Shown here one piece after another: positions 27,337-36,225 of a stretch of 64,000 bases of DNA; the stretch's first letter is position 1; every line of letters begins with the position of its first letter. The notes under the pieces are model-generated. The model was not told where the DNA came from. It worked only from the letters and a program-made list of their open reading frames with translations, and ran no database searches. The DNA lies in NCBI RefSeq assembly GCF_003113895.1, contig NZ_BDUD01000001.1:3262756-3326755 (forward strand), read 5' to 3'. Origin of the DNA: Nostoc commune NIES-4072. Its GTDB lineage: Bacteria > Cyanobacteriota > Cyanobacteriia > Cyanobacteriales > Nostocaceae. The translations under genes were made by a program, and so were the position numbers.

Positions 27337-27963
27337 CTTTCGCTAAATTCGAGAGAGAATCTCATAAATATTTTAGCTGATCTACAGTTTCCTATAAATC
27401 AATATGAACTTTTTCCCATCTAAAATTTTTCTAAAGATGACATTTTTTATACGGAATTAATAGAGCTTTTGTATAAATTGTAATGAATCAAGTTAAAAAT
27501 TAGAAAAAATAACTATCTATAAATTTAGAACATTAACTATAGGAAAGTAAAATGTTTATCAAATATAATCTAAGCGTTCAGACTGACTACCTATTTAAAA
27601 TTCTCATCTATAGGATTACTATTTGATTTTTGAACGAAATTAGGTATTGTAGAGTGTGTTAGAACGGAGTTCGTAACGCACTATAATCACGGCTTTCATG
27701 CCGTACTCTCGCAGCTACACATCCTACGTATATTTTCTCCAAATCAAACCGGATTCCTATAGCATTTCTAGATATTTTTACAAAGCAGAGATTCTGGTTA
27801 CAGAATCATTTTAAATCACACCTCAAACTTTGCATTTGAGTCAAGTAAATGCAGTGAAAGTTTTGAATACTGGTTCGTTTAATACAGAGATACACTTTCT
27901 GAGGCTGGTAAGCTAACTTAACAAAGATGCCAAATCTGAGGTTGAGATATTAAGTTATCAGCT
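27337..27963. other. Intergenic region holding a type 2 MITE
   Basis: Upstream half is AT-rich leader DNA for the carbonic anhydrase gene. The centre is the element at 27610-27760. The remainder (27761-27963) shows no feature. Confidence 0.5.
27610..27760. mobile_element. MITE type 2, copy 1 (about 151 bp)
   Basis: Ends ATAGGATTACTATTTGATTT and, reverse-complemented, ATAGGAATCCGGTTTGATTT match at about 15 of 20 bases. TA dinucleotides extend the symmetry on both sides, consistent with TA target duplication. The interior includes TAGAGTGTGTTAGAACGGAG, shared with copies at 31121 and 38874. It is the most divergent of the three. No coding capacity. Confidence 0.85.
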
Positions 27964-28215
27964 TTAATCGGGAGCAACAACTTTGTTATCGTGATGATGG
28001 TTGATTGACCAACGGTGATCAACAGTCATAGAGGAAAACTCGCAAATTTCTTCTAGGCGTTTTTGCTGTACGGCAGCTTTACGCAGAGTAATAATTAGTT
28101 GATTTACCTGATGCCGTAAATCTGGATTATCATTTACAGCTAACATGGTTTGTCTCTCTAAAAGTTGAAGTATAAGTTCGTAGTGAATAGGAGAAGGTAG
28201 AGGAATTTGCTCCAT
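27964..28215 (-). CDS. Conserved small cyanobacterial protein (DUF5340-like)
   Basis: An 83-residue soluble protein starting MEQIPLPSPIHYELILQLLE, with a helical body RHQVNQLIITLRKAAVQQKR and a His-rich tail (NHHHDNK). The start PLPSPIHYELILQLLERQTM is the pattern I associate with a small conserved cyanobacterial family. Function unknown. The ATG at 28215 is preferred; an ATG 7 codons upstream at 28236 is the alternative, and neither has a clear ribosome-binding site. Confidence 0.7.
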   Translation of the reverse strand: MEQIPLPSPIHYELILQLLERQTMLAVNDNPDLRHQVNQLIITLRKAAVQQKRLEEICEFSSMTVDHRWSINHHHDNKVVAPD

Positions 28216-28455
28216 GAAGTTAACTTTTGATTTCATATTTGAGATTTTGTATTAGTCATTTGGCTTTTCTCAATAAATTGTTACATAAGAAATAACTAGT
28301 TGTTTATGGCTTTGAGTTGATTAGCAATGAAGGTTTGGCAAAGATATGATGATATTTGATGGCAATGTGCTGCGTGTCCACGCATAGTGTACCCAATTGA
28401 CCAACTATTGTATGCAGTTAGTTGCTTTATGCTAAGAGGCGTAGGGGTGTTTATT

Positions 28456-29346
28456 TCATGAATTCCTCGGCAATATATGGGCGATCGCAGCGCCGGGATC
28501 TGGTTGTTTGACCAAAGATTCTCCAATGAGTACAGCCGATGCACCTGCTGTCAGTACCATACTCAGATCATCTGGGTTGTGTAGTCCTGACTCGCTGACA
28601 ACAAGGATGTTTTTCTCCTGCAATTGGCTACCCCTTGCAGCTAAAAGTTGGCAAGTAGTTTGCAAGTCAACAGAGAAGTCTTCCAAATTACGATTATTGA
28701 TTCCGACTAAGGAGACTCCATCTAAAGCTAACACACGGTCAAGTTCTGCCAAGCTATGGACTTCAACCAAAGTTGCCATTTTTAGGTTGTTAGCAATTTT
28801 AAGGAAGTACTTCAAATCTTGATCGCTCAAAATAGCGGCAATCAACAAAATAGCATCTGCACCCTGAACCCGCGCCAAGTATATTTGGTAAGCATAAACG
28901 ACAAACTCTTTGCATAGTAAGGGCAAATCTACAGCAGCCCGAACCTTGGCTAAGTTTTCAAAACTACCTTGAAAGAACTTGACATCTGTCAGCACAGAAA
29001 GACAACTAGCGCCACCTTGCTGATAAGACAGGGCGATCGCTACTGGGTCAAAATCTTCTCGTAAAACACCTTTGCTAGGTGAAGCTTTCTTAACTTCGGC
29101 AATCAATGCTGGCTTAGTCTTAGCTTGCCGTAAGGCGGCGACAAAATCACGGGTTGGCGGCGCAGTCACTACCTGTTTTAGCAATTGTTGCAAAGGAACT
29201 TTTTCCCGCATTTGGTCATATTCTATTTCTTTCTGCCAGACAATTTCCTCCAAGATGTTGTTTGGCGCAGCATCAGGTACGACAGCCTGATAACGCAATA
29301 TCGATACATCAATAGCTGGGTTAGGTGAACGGCGACGGATTTGCAT
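28456..29346 (-). CDS. trpC: Indole-3-glycerol-phosphate synthase
   Basis: Closes the indole ring in tryptophan synthesis, from CdRP to indoleglycerol phosphate. The 296-residue TIM barrel contains [22 protein letters not shown] with the catalytic Lys and substrate-binding [57 protein letters not shown] and [11 protein letters not shown] with the Glu/Ser site. A 40-residue N-terminal extension precedes the barrel, as in other cyanobacterial TrpC. It lies 85 bp after lpdA on the same strand, the known cyanobacterial lpdA-trpC neighbourhood, but a repeat-built hairpin fills the gap. Confidence 0.96.
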   Translation of the reverse strand: MQIRRRSPNPAIDVSILRYQAVVPDAAPNNILEEIVWQKEIEYDQMREKVPLQQLLKQVVTAPPTRDFVAALRQAKTKPALIAEVKKASPSKGVLREDFDPVAIALSYQQGGASCLSVLTDVKFFQGSFENLAKVRAAVDLPLLCKEFVVYAYQIYLARVQGADAILLIAAILSDQDLKYFLKIANNLKMATLVEVHSLAELDRVLALDGVSLVGINNRNLEDFSVDLQTTCQLLAARGSQLQEKNILVVSESGLHNPDDLSMVLTAGASAVLIGESLVKQPDPGAAIAHILPRNS

Positions 29347-29347
29347 A

Positions 29348-29429
29348 ATTGGGGATTGGGGAGTGGGGAGTGGGGAATGGGGAATGGGGAATGGGGAATA
29401 GGGAAATACCCTACTCCCTACTCCCTACT
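29348..29429. repeat. Heptamer repeats forming a hairpin between lpdA and trpC
   Basis: GGGGAGT/GGGGAAT-type heptamers (29350-29405) are followed by inverted CCCTACT heptamers (29409-29430). The two blocks are complementary and can form a long stem, so it may act as an attenuator or mRNA stabiliser between the two genes. Confidence 0.8.
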
Positions 29430-29431
29430 CC

Positions 29432-30862
29432 CTAAATTGCGATGGCTCGTTTATAAGCTTCGTCCAGCACTTCCGAAAGTGTCGGGTGGGCGTGAACTAG
29501 ATGCGCGAGACTTTGGACAGATTGACGGTTTGCGATCGCAGCTGAGGCTTCATGAATTAAGTCTGAGGCGTGCAGTCCAAAAATGTGGACGCCCAAGACT
29601 TCTCCGGTGTCTTTGCGATATATTACCTTGGCAATACCATCGGCTTCATTTTCTGCCAACGCTTTGGAATTCCCTTTGTAGTAACTCCGACTTGTGGCGA
29701 TTTCAAAACCTTCGGTTTGTCCTAACTCCTTAGCTGCGGTTTCTGTTAAGCCCACATAGCTAACTTCTGGGTGGGTAAACGCCGCCGCCGGGATGCTGCG
29801 ATAATCTACTATTCTTTCCCTCCCAACAATATTTTCTACGGCGATGATGCCTTGAGCAGAAGCCGCATGTGCCAACATCATCTTCCCATTAGCATCGCCA
29901 ATTGCCCACAAATGCGGTACTACTTCACCTGCTGATAGCACTGCCATGCGATCGTCAACTGGAATAAAATTCCGCCGATCCAGTTCTACGCCCACAGACT
30001 CTAAACCAAGATTTTTGGTCGCTGGGATGCGTCCTGTAGCCACCAAGCAAGCATCTACTTCGATGACATCTACATCTTCTTTGGTTTTGAAATCTGCTAA
30101 TTCAATCACCACTGGTGAACCGGGGATGACTTTTTTAGCGTATATCCCCACTTTCGTTTCAATATCGCGGGGGGTAATCAGTACCCGTTCGGCAAGTTTG
30201 GCAATATCTCGGTCAAATCCTGGCATTAACTGATCTAGGGCTTCAATCAAGGTGATTTCGCAACCCAAAGCTGAGTAAATATCAGAAAATTCTAAGCCGA
30301 TATAACCACTGCCAATAATCGCCACCCAGTCTGGTAGCGACTCCAACTTTACGCCTTGATCGCTGGTAAAGACAGTTTTGCCATCTACTTCAATCCCTGG
30401 AGGCACAAAAGGAATTGAACCAGGAGAAAGAATGATATCTTTGGCTGTGATGGTTTTTTCACCGCCATCTCCGGTAACAGAGACTTTTTGCGCCCCAGCA
30501 ATTTTTCCCCAACCGTTGATAATATCAACTTTTAGACGTTTGAGGCTGTTGGTTAAGTCGCCTTGAATTTTCGAGACGAGATTATTAGCATGATTAGCGA
30601 TCGCTTGGCGATCGAATTCCACGCTACCAATTTGAATTCCCAATGACTTCAGGTGGTGGGCATTACGTAACTCCCGCACACGTCCAGATGCTGCCAGCAG
30701 CGCCTTAGAAGGAATACAGCCCCGATTAACACAGGTTCCTCCCATATCAGCAGCTTCAATAATCGCTGTTTTCAAACCGCAACTTACGGCGTGTAAGGCT
30801 GCGCCATGTCCGCCTACACCAGCGCCGATAATTACTAAATCGTAATCAAATCCTTGACTCAC
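29432..30862 (-). CDS. lpdA: Dihydrolipoamide dehydrogenase
   Basis: FAD enzyme (E3) of 2-oxoacid dehydrogenase complexes and possibly glycine cleavage. It reoxidises dihydrolipoyl groups with NAD. The 476-residue protein has the FAD Rossmann motif [16 protein letters not shown] (about 10-25), the redox disulfide [15 protein letters not shown] (about 41-55), the NAD motif [19 protein letters not shown] (about 186-204), the FAD segment [21 protein letters not shown], and the C-terminal [13 protein letters not shown] with the His-Glu catalytic pair. It closely follows the plastid-type LpdA pattern of cyanobacteria. Confidence 0.96.
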   Translation of the reverse strand: MSQGFDYDLVIIGAGVGGHGAALHAVSCGLKTAIIEAADMGGTCVNRGCIPSKALLAASGRVRELRNAHHLKSLGIQIGSVEFDRQAIANHANNLVSKIQGDLTNSLKRLKVDIINGWGKIAGAQKVSVTGDGGEKTITAKDIILSPGSIPFVPPGIEVDGKTVFTSDQGVKLESLPDWVAIIGSGYIGLEFSDIYSALGCEITLIEALDQLMPGFDRDIAKLAERVLITPRDIETKVGIYAKKVIPGSPVVIELADFKTKEDVDVIEVDACLVATGRIPATKNLGLESVGVELDRRNFIPVDDRMAVLSAGEVVPHLWAIGDANGKMMLAHAASAQGIIAVENIVGRERIVDYRSIPAAAFTHPEVSYVGLTETAAKELGQTEGFEIATSRSYYKGNSKALAENEADGIAKVIYRKDTGEVLGVHIFGLHASDLIHEASAAIANRQSVQSLAHLVHAHPTLSEVLDEAYKRAIAI

Positions 30863-31120
30863 GTTAGTTTCCCCGTGTGCTTCGCCTATTTATTCTCAAC
30901 TTGACCGACAATCAGCGCAACCCCTTTAACAGTTATCAGTTTTATTGCTTGACTCTAAATTCCTCACCATAGACCATCAGAACTGTTCACTGCTGACTGT
31001 TTACTAATTTCAGGTTCGGGCGTTGCTTCAAATTATGATTCACTCGCTTCTGACGAAAATATGGATGTTTTCAGTAATTATAGTCAAATCTATATAGTTC
31101 AGTTCTGTATAGTCAAATAT

Positions 31121-31272
31121 ATAGGATTACTATTTGATTTTTGAACGAAATTAAGTATTGTAGAGTGTGTTAGAACGGAGTTCGTAACGCACTATGAACA
31201 CGAGTTTGATGCCGTACTCTCTGTGCTAACACATCCTACGTATATTTTCTCCAAATCAAACCGGATTCCTAT
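31121..31272. mobile_element. MITE type 2, copy 2 (152 bp)
   Basis: Same ends and interior as the copies at 27610 and 38874, and nearly identical to the latter (CTCTCTGTGC versus CTCTCCGTGC in the second half). It is bounded by TATAGG...CCTATA, consistent with insertion at TA. No coding capacity. Confidence 0.88.
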
Positions 31273-31404
31273 AGTCAGACATTGCTTTTTATAAATGGAG
31301 TTTGGAGTAACCCTGTCAAGGTGACATGCTTTTAGAATTCGGAAAATTCCGAGTTGAGAAGTTCAAGTGCCGATTTTCGTTGAAACTTCAAGTTCTAATT
31401 CTCC

Positions 31405-31447
31405 CCTGCCCAATGCCCAATGCCCAATGCCCCATGCCCCATGCCCA
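31405..31447. repeat. CCCAATG heptamer tandem repeat
   Basis: About six copies of CCCAATG/CCCCATG, the same unit as at 25679 and 46998. Confidence 0.88.
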
Positions 31448-31533
31448 TAACTTTGAATTTCTTTACAGCGCGTTAGCCTAACACTAAGCTGGATTTAGGA
31501 TTCATCCAGAAGATTTACGCAGGCGATCGCTCG

Positions 31534-33309
31534 ATGTCTATTCCCCAAATTAGTGAATTTACTATCCGCCGTCATGCCAACGCCAAATCTTTCCAACGGG
31601 GCGAGGCATACTATGAGGCTGGTGCTGTCAATACAGTTACCCTACGTGGCGATCTGCTTCAGGCAGATGTTGTGGGCAGTGAAGCCAAACCTTATCATGT
31701 CAACCTGAGTTTTGATCGCAGTGGGTTAACCTCAGCAAACTGCACCTGTGCCTACAACTTTGACGGGTGGTGCAAACACATTGTAGCGACGATGCTTGTT
31801 TGTGCGCGTAACCCAGAAAACATTGAGAAGCGCCCCACCCTAGAAGAATTACTTAATAGCCTGGATTATTTACAAACTCAAAAACTTCTGCAAGACTTGG
31901 TAAAAGAAGACCCACCACTAATTGAGGTGATTGACCGCCATGTAAGTTGGATGACTAATCCTACTGACAGGCAAACAACCACAAAACCCTTGCTCTACAT
32001 TACTATTGATCCGGCTCCCTTTCGGCGGCAAGTACGGCAGATTCTTAAGGATACCGTGCGCTACTTTGAGGAAGGGTGCGAAGAAGACCCAATTGGTGAA
32101 GAATTGCTGAGTGTAGTGCAAACTGCGGTAGATTTTAGTGAACGGGGAGAGGGTAAAAATGCGATCGCCATTTTAGAAGCGATTACCTCTACCTGTGTGG
32201 AAAATTGGGATGATGTTGCAGAATACGGCGCCGAAAATGATGAACTTATCGAAGAATTAAATAATGCCTGGTGTGAAGCAATTCTCAGTGCTGAACTCAC
32301 CCCAGAAGAAAAAGTTGATATTCAAATAAATTTAGAAGCTTGGCAAGATGAGTGGAATGTTGATTTTGGCATGATTATGGAGGCTTTACGCCAAGGTTGG
32401 GATTATCCACCACTGGTGCAAGTTCTCCAAGGTAATATTACCGAAAGGGGAGCTTGGGAAGAAGACGTGCCAGACTACGCGGATGATTTGGCACTAATTC
32501 GGCTAAAAATCCTCGAACGTCAGGAACGTTACCAAGAATACTTATATTTAGCAGAAGCAGAAGGACAAACCCAACAGTATCTAACAATGCTAGGGCGTTT
32601 AGGCAGGGTAGAAGAAGCAATTGATGCTGCTCAAACCCAAATGAACTCAATGGAAGAAGCTTTTGCCCTAGCGAAAACACTCAGCGTTCAAGGAGCATTA
32701 CAGCAAGCACTAAGTATAGCCCAGAGTGGATTAAATTTACCGGGTAAGTGTCGGTATGAATTGGGGATTTGGACAAGTGATTTGGCTATTGAGTTGGGTG
32801 ATAGTGAAGCTGCTTTATTAGCAATCAAGGCGGCTTTTCAAGTGAAGCCCTCCTTTTTTGACTACCAGAAGATGGCAGAATTGGCTGGGGAAAATTGGGA
32901 AAGTGTCAAAACAGACCTGCTGAGAATTATTCGTACTGTTAGTGGTGGGGGAACAGAATCAGCCAAAGTGGATATATTCTTGCATGAGGGGCTAATTGAT
33001 GATGCAATTGCGATCGCTAGTGAACTCAGTTCTTATAATTCAGAATTGATTCATCGAGTCATGGATGCTGCTATCCCTCATAATCCTAGTTGGGTAATTG
33101 CTAATGCTCGTTGCCGTGCCGAAAAAATTATAGATGCAGGTAAAGCCGAATACTATTACTACGCAGTTGAATGGTTAAAAAAGGCACGAAACGCCTACTT
33201 GGAATCTGGAAATAAAGCTGACTGGTTAAGCTATCGTCAAAACTTGATGCAAACCCACGCTCGTAAACGTAAATTGATGGGAATGTTTCAGCAAAGGGAT
33301 ATGCAGTAA
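31534..33309 (+). CDS. SWIM zinc-finger protein with helical repeat body
   Basis: The 591-residue protein has an N-terminal SWIM finger in the segment LTSANCTCAYNFDGWCKHIV (Cys-x-Cys...Cys-x-His, about 68-90), a probable DNA- or protein-binding zinc site. About 500 residues of acidic helical, TPR-like sequence follow (ALQQALSIAQSGL, ALLAIKAAFQVKP). A Lys/Arg-rich C-terminus (HARKRKLMGMF) ends the protein. Start context: ATGTCTATTCCCCAAATT directly after a HIP1 site. SWIM proteins often pair with SNF2 helicases, but none is adjacent here. Specific role unknown. Confidence 0.85.
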   Translation: MSIPQISEFTIRRHANAKSFQRGEAYYEAGAVNTVTLRGDLLQADVVGSEAKPYHVNLSFDRSGLTSANCTCAYNFDGWCKHIVATMLVCARNPENIEKRPTLEELLNSLDYLQTQKLLQDLVKEDPPLIEVIDRHVSWMTNPTDRQTTTKPLLYITIDPAPFRRQVRQILKDTVRYFEEGCEEDPIGEELLSVVQTAVDFSERGEGKNAIAILEAITSTCVENWDDVAEYGAENDELIEELNNAWCEAILSAELTPEEKVDIQINLEAWQDEWNVDFGMIMEALRQGWDYPPLVQVLQGNITERGAWEEDVPDYADDLALIRLKILERQERYQEYLYLAEAEGQTQQYLTMLGRLGRVEEAIDAAQTQMNSMEEAFALAKTLSVQGALQQALSIAQSGLNLPGKCRYELGIWTSDLAIELGDSEAALLAIKAAFQVKPSFFDYQKMAELAGENWESVKTDLLRIIRTVSGGGTESAKVDIFLHEGLIDDAIAIASELSSYNSELIHRVMDAAIPHNPSWVIANARCRAEKIIDAGKAEYYYYAVEWLKKARNAYLESGNKADWLSYRQNLMQTHARKRKLMGMFQQRDMQ

Positions 33310-33382
33310 CCAATACGCTTGGGTTAATAAATTTATCCGTTGAGGCAGGCTGTTCTTGAGCAGGGGGGCAAGAAAAAAGCTT

Positions 33383-33475
33383 TAGGACTTACGCAAAAAT
33401 TGCTAAAAAGCTTAATTTCTCGAACCGCCAAGACGCCAAGAGCGCCGAGAATTCGTAGAGTGTGCGTAAGTCCTA
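33383..33475 (-). mobile_element. MITE type 1 (93 bp), copy A
   Basis: Ends TAGGACTTACGCA / TGCGTAAGTCCTA (13-bp perfect inverted repeat). Flanked by AGCTT at 33378-33382 and 33476-33480, a 5-bp duplication. Same orientation as copy B, opposite to C, D and E. Identical in sequence to all four. Contains an EcoRI-like GAATTC and a HindIII-like AAGCTT but no gene. Confidence 0.95.
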
Positions 33476-33665
33476 AGCTTATCTGAATCGTATTGATGCA
33501 GTAACCCTAAACCATAACAAAACGCAAGTTTGTCTACTTTTAACAAAGGAATTTTGCCCTAAGTCTTGTTAGTTGAGATAGTAGGTAGATTTACGCCGTA
33601 CTCGCGCAGCAACAGATAATTCTAATAGACATCTCCAGAAATTAATTATGCGTTACCTGAAACCC

Positions 33666-33698
33666 TTGTAGAGACGTTGCATTGCAACGTCTCTACAA
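33666..33698. repeat. Perfect 16-bp inverted repeat
   Basis: TTGTAGAGACGTTGCA and its exact complement are separated by one T. A similar GTAGAGACG-type hairpin occurs at 48029. These are short dispersed palindromes of the kind common in Nostoc genomes. It could terminate or stabilise RNA, though no T-tract follows. Confidence 0.8.
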
Positions 33699-33905
33699 TC
33701 ATTTTCACCAGATGTCTAATATATCTGCTTGCTTATGCAGCTCGAACACCATCAATATTTTTAAGTCTGCAATAACTAGTTTATTTAGCTTTTAAATTGA
33801 AATTTACCCAAGATATCAACTTTAGTGACAACAGATGAAGTAAGATTCACATCTGAAACAGTCTTTGAATAATCCCATAGTTTCTAACAAAAATAGCCCA
33901 GTGCG

Positions 33906-35699
33906 ATGATTGATAAATATCCTCAAAATCTTATAGTGTCCTGCTTACCACTGAGTATGCTTCTATTACTCAGCAGCATAACTTCTAGTCCAGTGAAAGC
34001 TCAGGCTGCTAATACTACACAATTGCCACCTAGTAATTCTATCCCACGACAACTCCCACCACCACAGGATGTCCAACCACCCTTACCTTCACCTGTTCCT
34101 TCACCTGAACCACCACAGCCACTCCCCCCGCCAGCAGAACTATTTCCACCCTCTGCACCAACTCCTACACCTGATGAACCACCCCCTGGCAACCTTCCTC
34201 AAACTATTGTTGTTGAACGTTTTGAAGTTGTTGGTAGCACAGTCTTCAGTCCCGAAGAGTTAGCCCTCGCCACTGCTGAATTTACCAAACGACCGATCTC
34301 ATTGTCTGAAGTCTATCAAGCACGTTCTAAAATTACTGATTTATACGTACAAAATGGTTACATTACTTCTGGTGCTTATATCCCACCGCAAACAATCCAA
34401 TCCGGTGTTGTAAAAATTCAGGTGGTCGAAGGTAAATTAGAAGATATCCAGGTAACTGGAACTCGGCGGTTGAATCCGAATTATGTCCGTAGCCGACTAG
34501 CAATAGCTACATCAGCGCCTCTAAATCGGCAACGTCTACTAGAGGCACTGCAACTTTTGCAACTTAATCCTTTGATTAAAAACGTAACTGCTGAACTCAC
34601 CGCAGGATCGCGGACTGGTACGAGTCTTTTAGAAGTCAAGATCAGCGAGGCAAAAACCTTTAGTAGCCCAATAATTCTTGATAATGGGCGATCGCCTAGT
34701 GTTGGCAGTTTCCGCCGTGGATTACGATTGAATGAAGCCAACTTACTTGGATTTGGAGATAGTCTGAGTTTAGGATACTCCAACACTGATGGTAGCAACT
34801 CCTTTGACACTAGTTACACATTGCCTGTCAATCCCCGCAACGGGACACTTAGCTTCAACTATGGCACTACATCAAGTGATGTCATTGAACCTGCTTTCAA
34901 AGATTTAAATATCGAATCGGCATCTCGCTACTACGAATTGACATTCCGTCAGCCTATAGTTCAAACTCCCACACAAGAATTCGCCCTTGGGTTAACAGCC
35001 TCCCGACGGGAAACTAAAGCCTCTTATTTCCCCTTCAGAGAAGTACGACTACCTTTCCCCGGTTTAGGTGCTGATGAACAGGGACGCACCAGGGTATCTG
35101 CCTTACGATTTTTCCAAGAATGGACGAGTCGTAACAGCCGTGAAGTCATCGCCCTACGCTCTCAATTCAGTTTGGGTTTAGATGTGTTGAATGCCACGGT
35201 TAATCAAAATCGTCCTGATAGCCGTTTTTTTGCTTGGCAAGGGCAGGCGCAGTGGGCACGCCTTTTAGCTCCTCAAACCTTACTTTTACTTCGTTTAAAT
35301 ACGCAACTAGCATCCACCACACTCTTACCTATAGAGCAAATTGGCTTAGGTGGGCTGGATAGCGTTCGGGGTTATCGTCAAGATTATCTGCTGACAGATA
35401 ACGCCACCTTTGTTTCTGCGGAGGTTCAAGTACCGATTCTGCGTTTACCGCAGATAAATAGCACCTTACAGGCTGTCCCCTTTGCGGATTTTGGTGTTGG
35501 CTGGAATAATTCTGGTGCAACAAACCCGAACCCCGGCCCTAATACTCTAGCTTCTGTTGGTCTGGGGTTGCGTTGGTCACAAGGCGATCGCTTTACCGTT
35601 CGTCTTGACTGGGGCATTCCTTTAGTATCTGTTAACTCGAATGATAGAACATTACAAGAAAACGGACTGTATTTTAGTTTATTCTATAATCCTTTTTAA
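33906..35699 (+). CDS. TpsB/FhaC-like outer-membrane secretion protein (ShlB family)
   Basis: An Omp85/TpsB-superfamily beta-barrel that normally exports a large TpsA partner through the outer membrane. Of 597 residues, 1-33 are a signal peptide and 40-100 a very Pro-rich linker. POTRA domains lie at about 103-180 (VERFEVVGSTVFSPEEL) and 180-255 (LEDIQVTGTRRLNPNYVRSRL). The 16-strand barrel runs from about 265 to the end. The barrel contains LGGLDSVRGYRQDYLLTDN, the conserved (V)RGY region of TpsB proteins, and ends in aromatic SLFYNPF, a terminal-strand signature. No TpsA-like gene follows within the window, so it is an orphan here; the partner could be distant or it may secrete something else. 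Confidence 0.9.
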   Translation: MIDKYPQNLIVSCLPLSMLLLLSSITSSPVKAQAANTTQLPPSNSIPRQLPPPQDVQPPLPSPVPSPEPPQPLPPPAELFPPSAPTPTPDEPPPGNLPQTIVVERFEVVGSTVFSPEELALATAEFTKRPISLSEVYQARSKITDLYVQNGYITSGAYIPPQTIQSGVVKIQVVEGKLEDIQVTGTRRLNPNYVRSRLAIATSAPLNRQRLLEALQLLQLNPLIKNVTAELTAGSRTGTSLLEVKISEAKTFSSPIILDNGRSPSVGSFRRGLRLNEANLLGFGDSLSLGYSNTDGSNSFDTSYTLPVNPRNGTLSFNYGTTSSDVIEPAFKDLNIESASRYYELTFRQPIVQTPTQEFALGLTASRRETKASYFPFREVRLPFPGLGADEQGRTRVSALRFFQEWTSRNSREVIALRSQFSLGLDVLNATVNQNRPDSRFFAWQGQAQWARLLAPQTLLLLRLNTQLASTTLLPIEQIGLGGLDSVRGYRQDYLLTDNATFVSAEVQVPILRLPQINSTLQAVPFADFGVGWNNSGATNPNPGPNTLASVGLGLRWSQGDRFTVRLDWGIPLVSVNSNDRTLQENGLYFSLFYNPF

Positions 35700-36225
35700 A
35701 ATTTAAGGGTTCATTCTCCTTCCCTTGCCTTTTGTAACATAGGCTGCGCCAATTGGAATTCCCGTTCCATTAAAGCAACTGGCGTGCGATTGCAAATCCT
35801 CAAATATTTTTCCTTACTGGGATGCCCCCACTTTATTTAATTCCTGCCTTGCTCTAATCTATTGTGCAAAATTAATTGCGTAAAACAGAACTATTTGACT
35901 GATTAAAAAATAAAAATCAGACTGTTATTGATTTAATTCAGAATTTTTCTACTATTCAGAAGAAAAATCCGCAAATATACCAAGTGTTCTATTCAGCATT
36001 TGATTTTATTCTGGGTATCCTAAGAAAGACAAGCTGAGATGATATGGACAAAGGGGGAAAATTTATAAATTATGCATGAATAGAGAAAACAGCTAAAACT
36101 TCTACCGCAAAACTGAATTCCCTGCTTTTTAAGAAAGGTTGGCTTTAACCTAACGGTATTGGAACTTGTGGGAGTAGGATTATTCAGACTAAAGACATAA
36201 AAATATGAAAAATTGAGGAACAATC
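35700..36225. other. Intergenic region before the GGDEF-EAL gene
   Basis: Contains the minus-strand coding relic (35711-35836). The rest is AT-rich leader. No repeat or hairpin of note. Confidence 0.45.
35711..35836 (-). pseudogene. Orphan C-terminal coding fragment
   Basis: A 41-codon frame with no start reads KWGHPSKEKYLRICNRTPVA, continues LMEREFQLAQPM and ends LQKAREGE before a stop. Its composition and helix-like end look like true protein, but the frame is closed upstream by a stop at 35837-35839. It is probably the remaining tail of a disrupted or deleted gene. I do not recognise the family. Confidence 0.45.

Larger units (their letters stand above)
30863..31533. other. Divergent intergenic region with MITE and STRR
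   Basis: Between divergent lpdA and the SWIM gene. It holds the type 2 MITE at 31121-31272 and the heptamer array at 31405-31447. Nothing else was recognised; promoters for both genes should be here. Confidence 0.5.
33310..33905. other. Intergenic region with MITE and perfect palindrome
   Basis: Holds the type 1 MITE copy A (33383-33475) and a perfect inverted repeat (33666-33698). The 200 bp before the TpsB-like gene are AT-rich and presumably promoter-bearing. Confidence 0.5.

Noticed and set aside
34001..34192. Gly/Ser-rich minus-strand frame in the TpsB-like gene
   Set aside because: Complement of the proline-rich linker codons of the sense gene.
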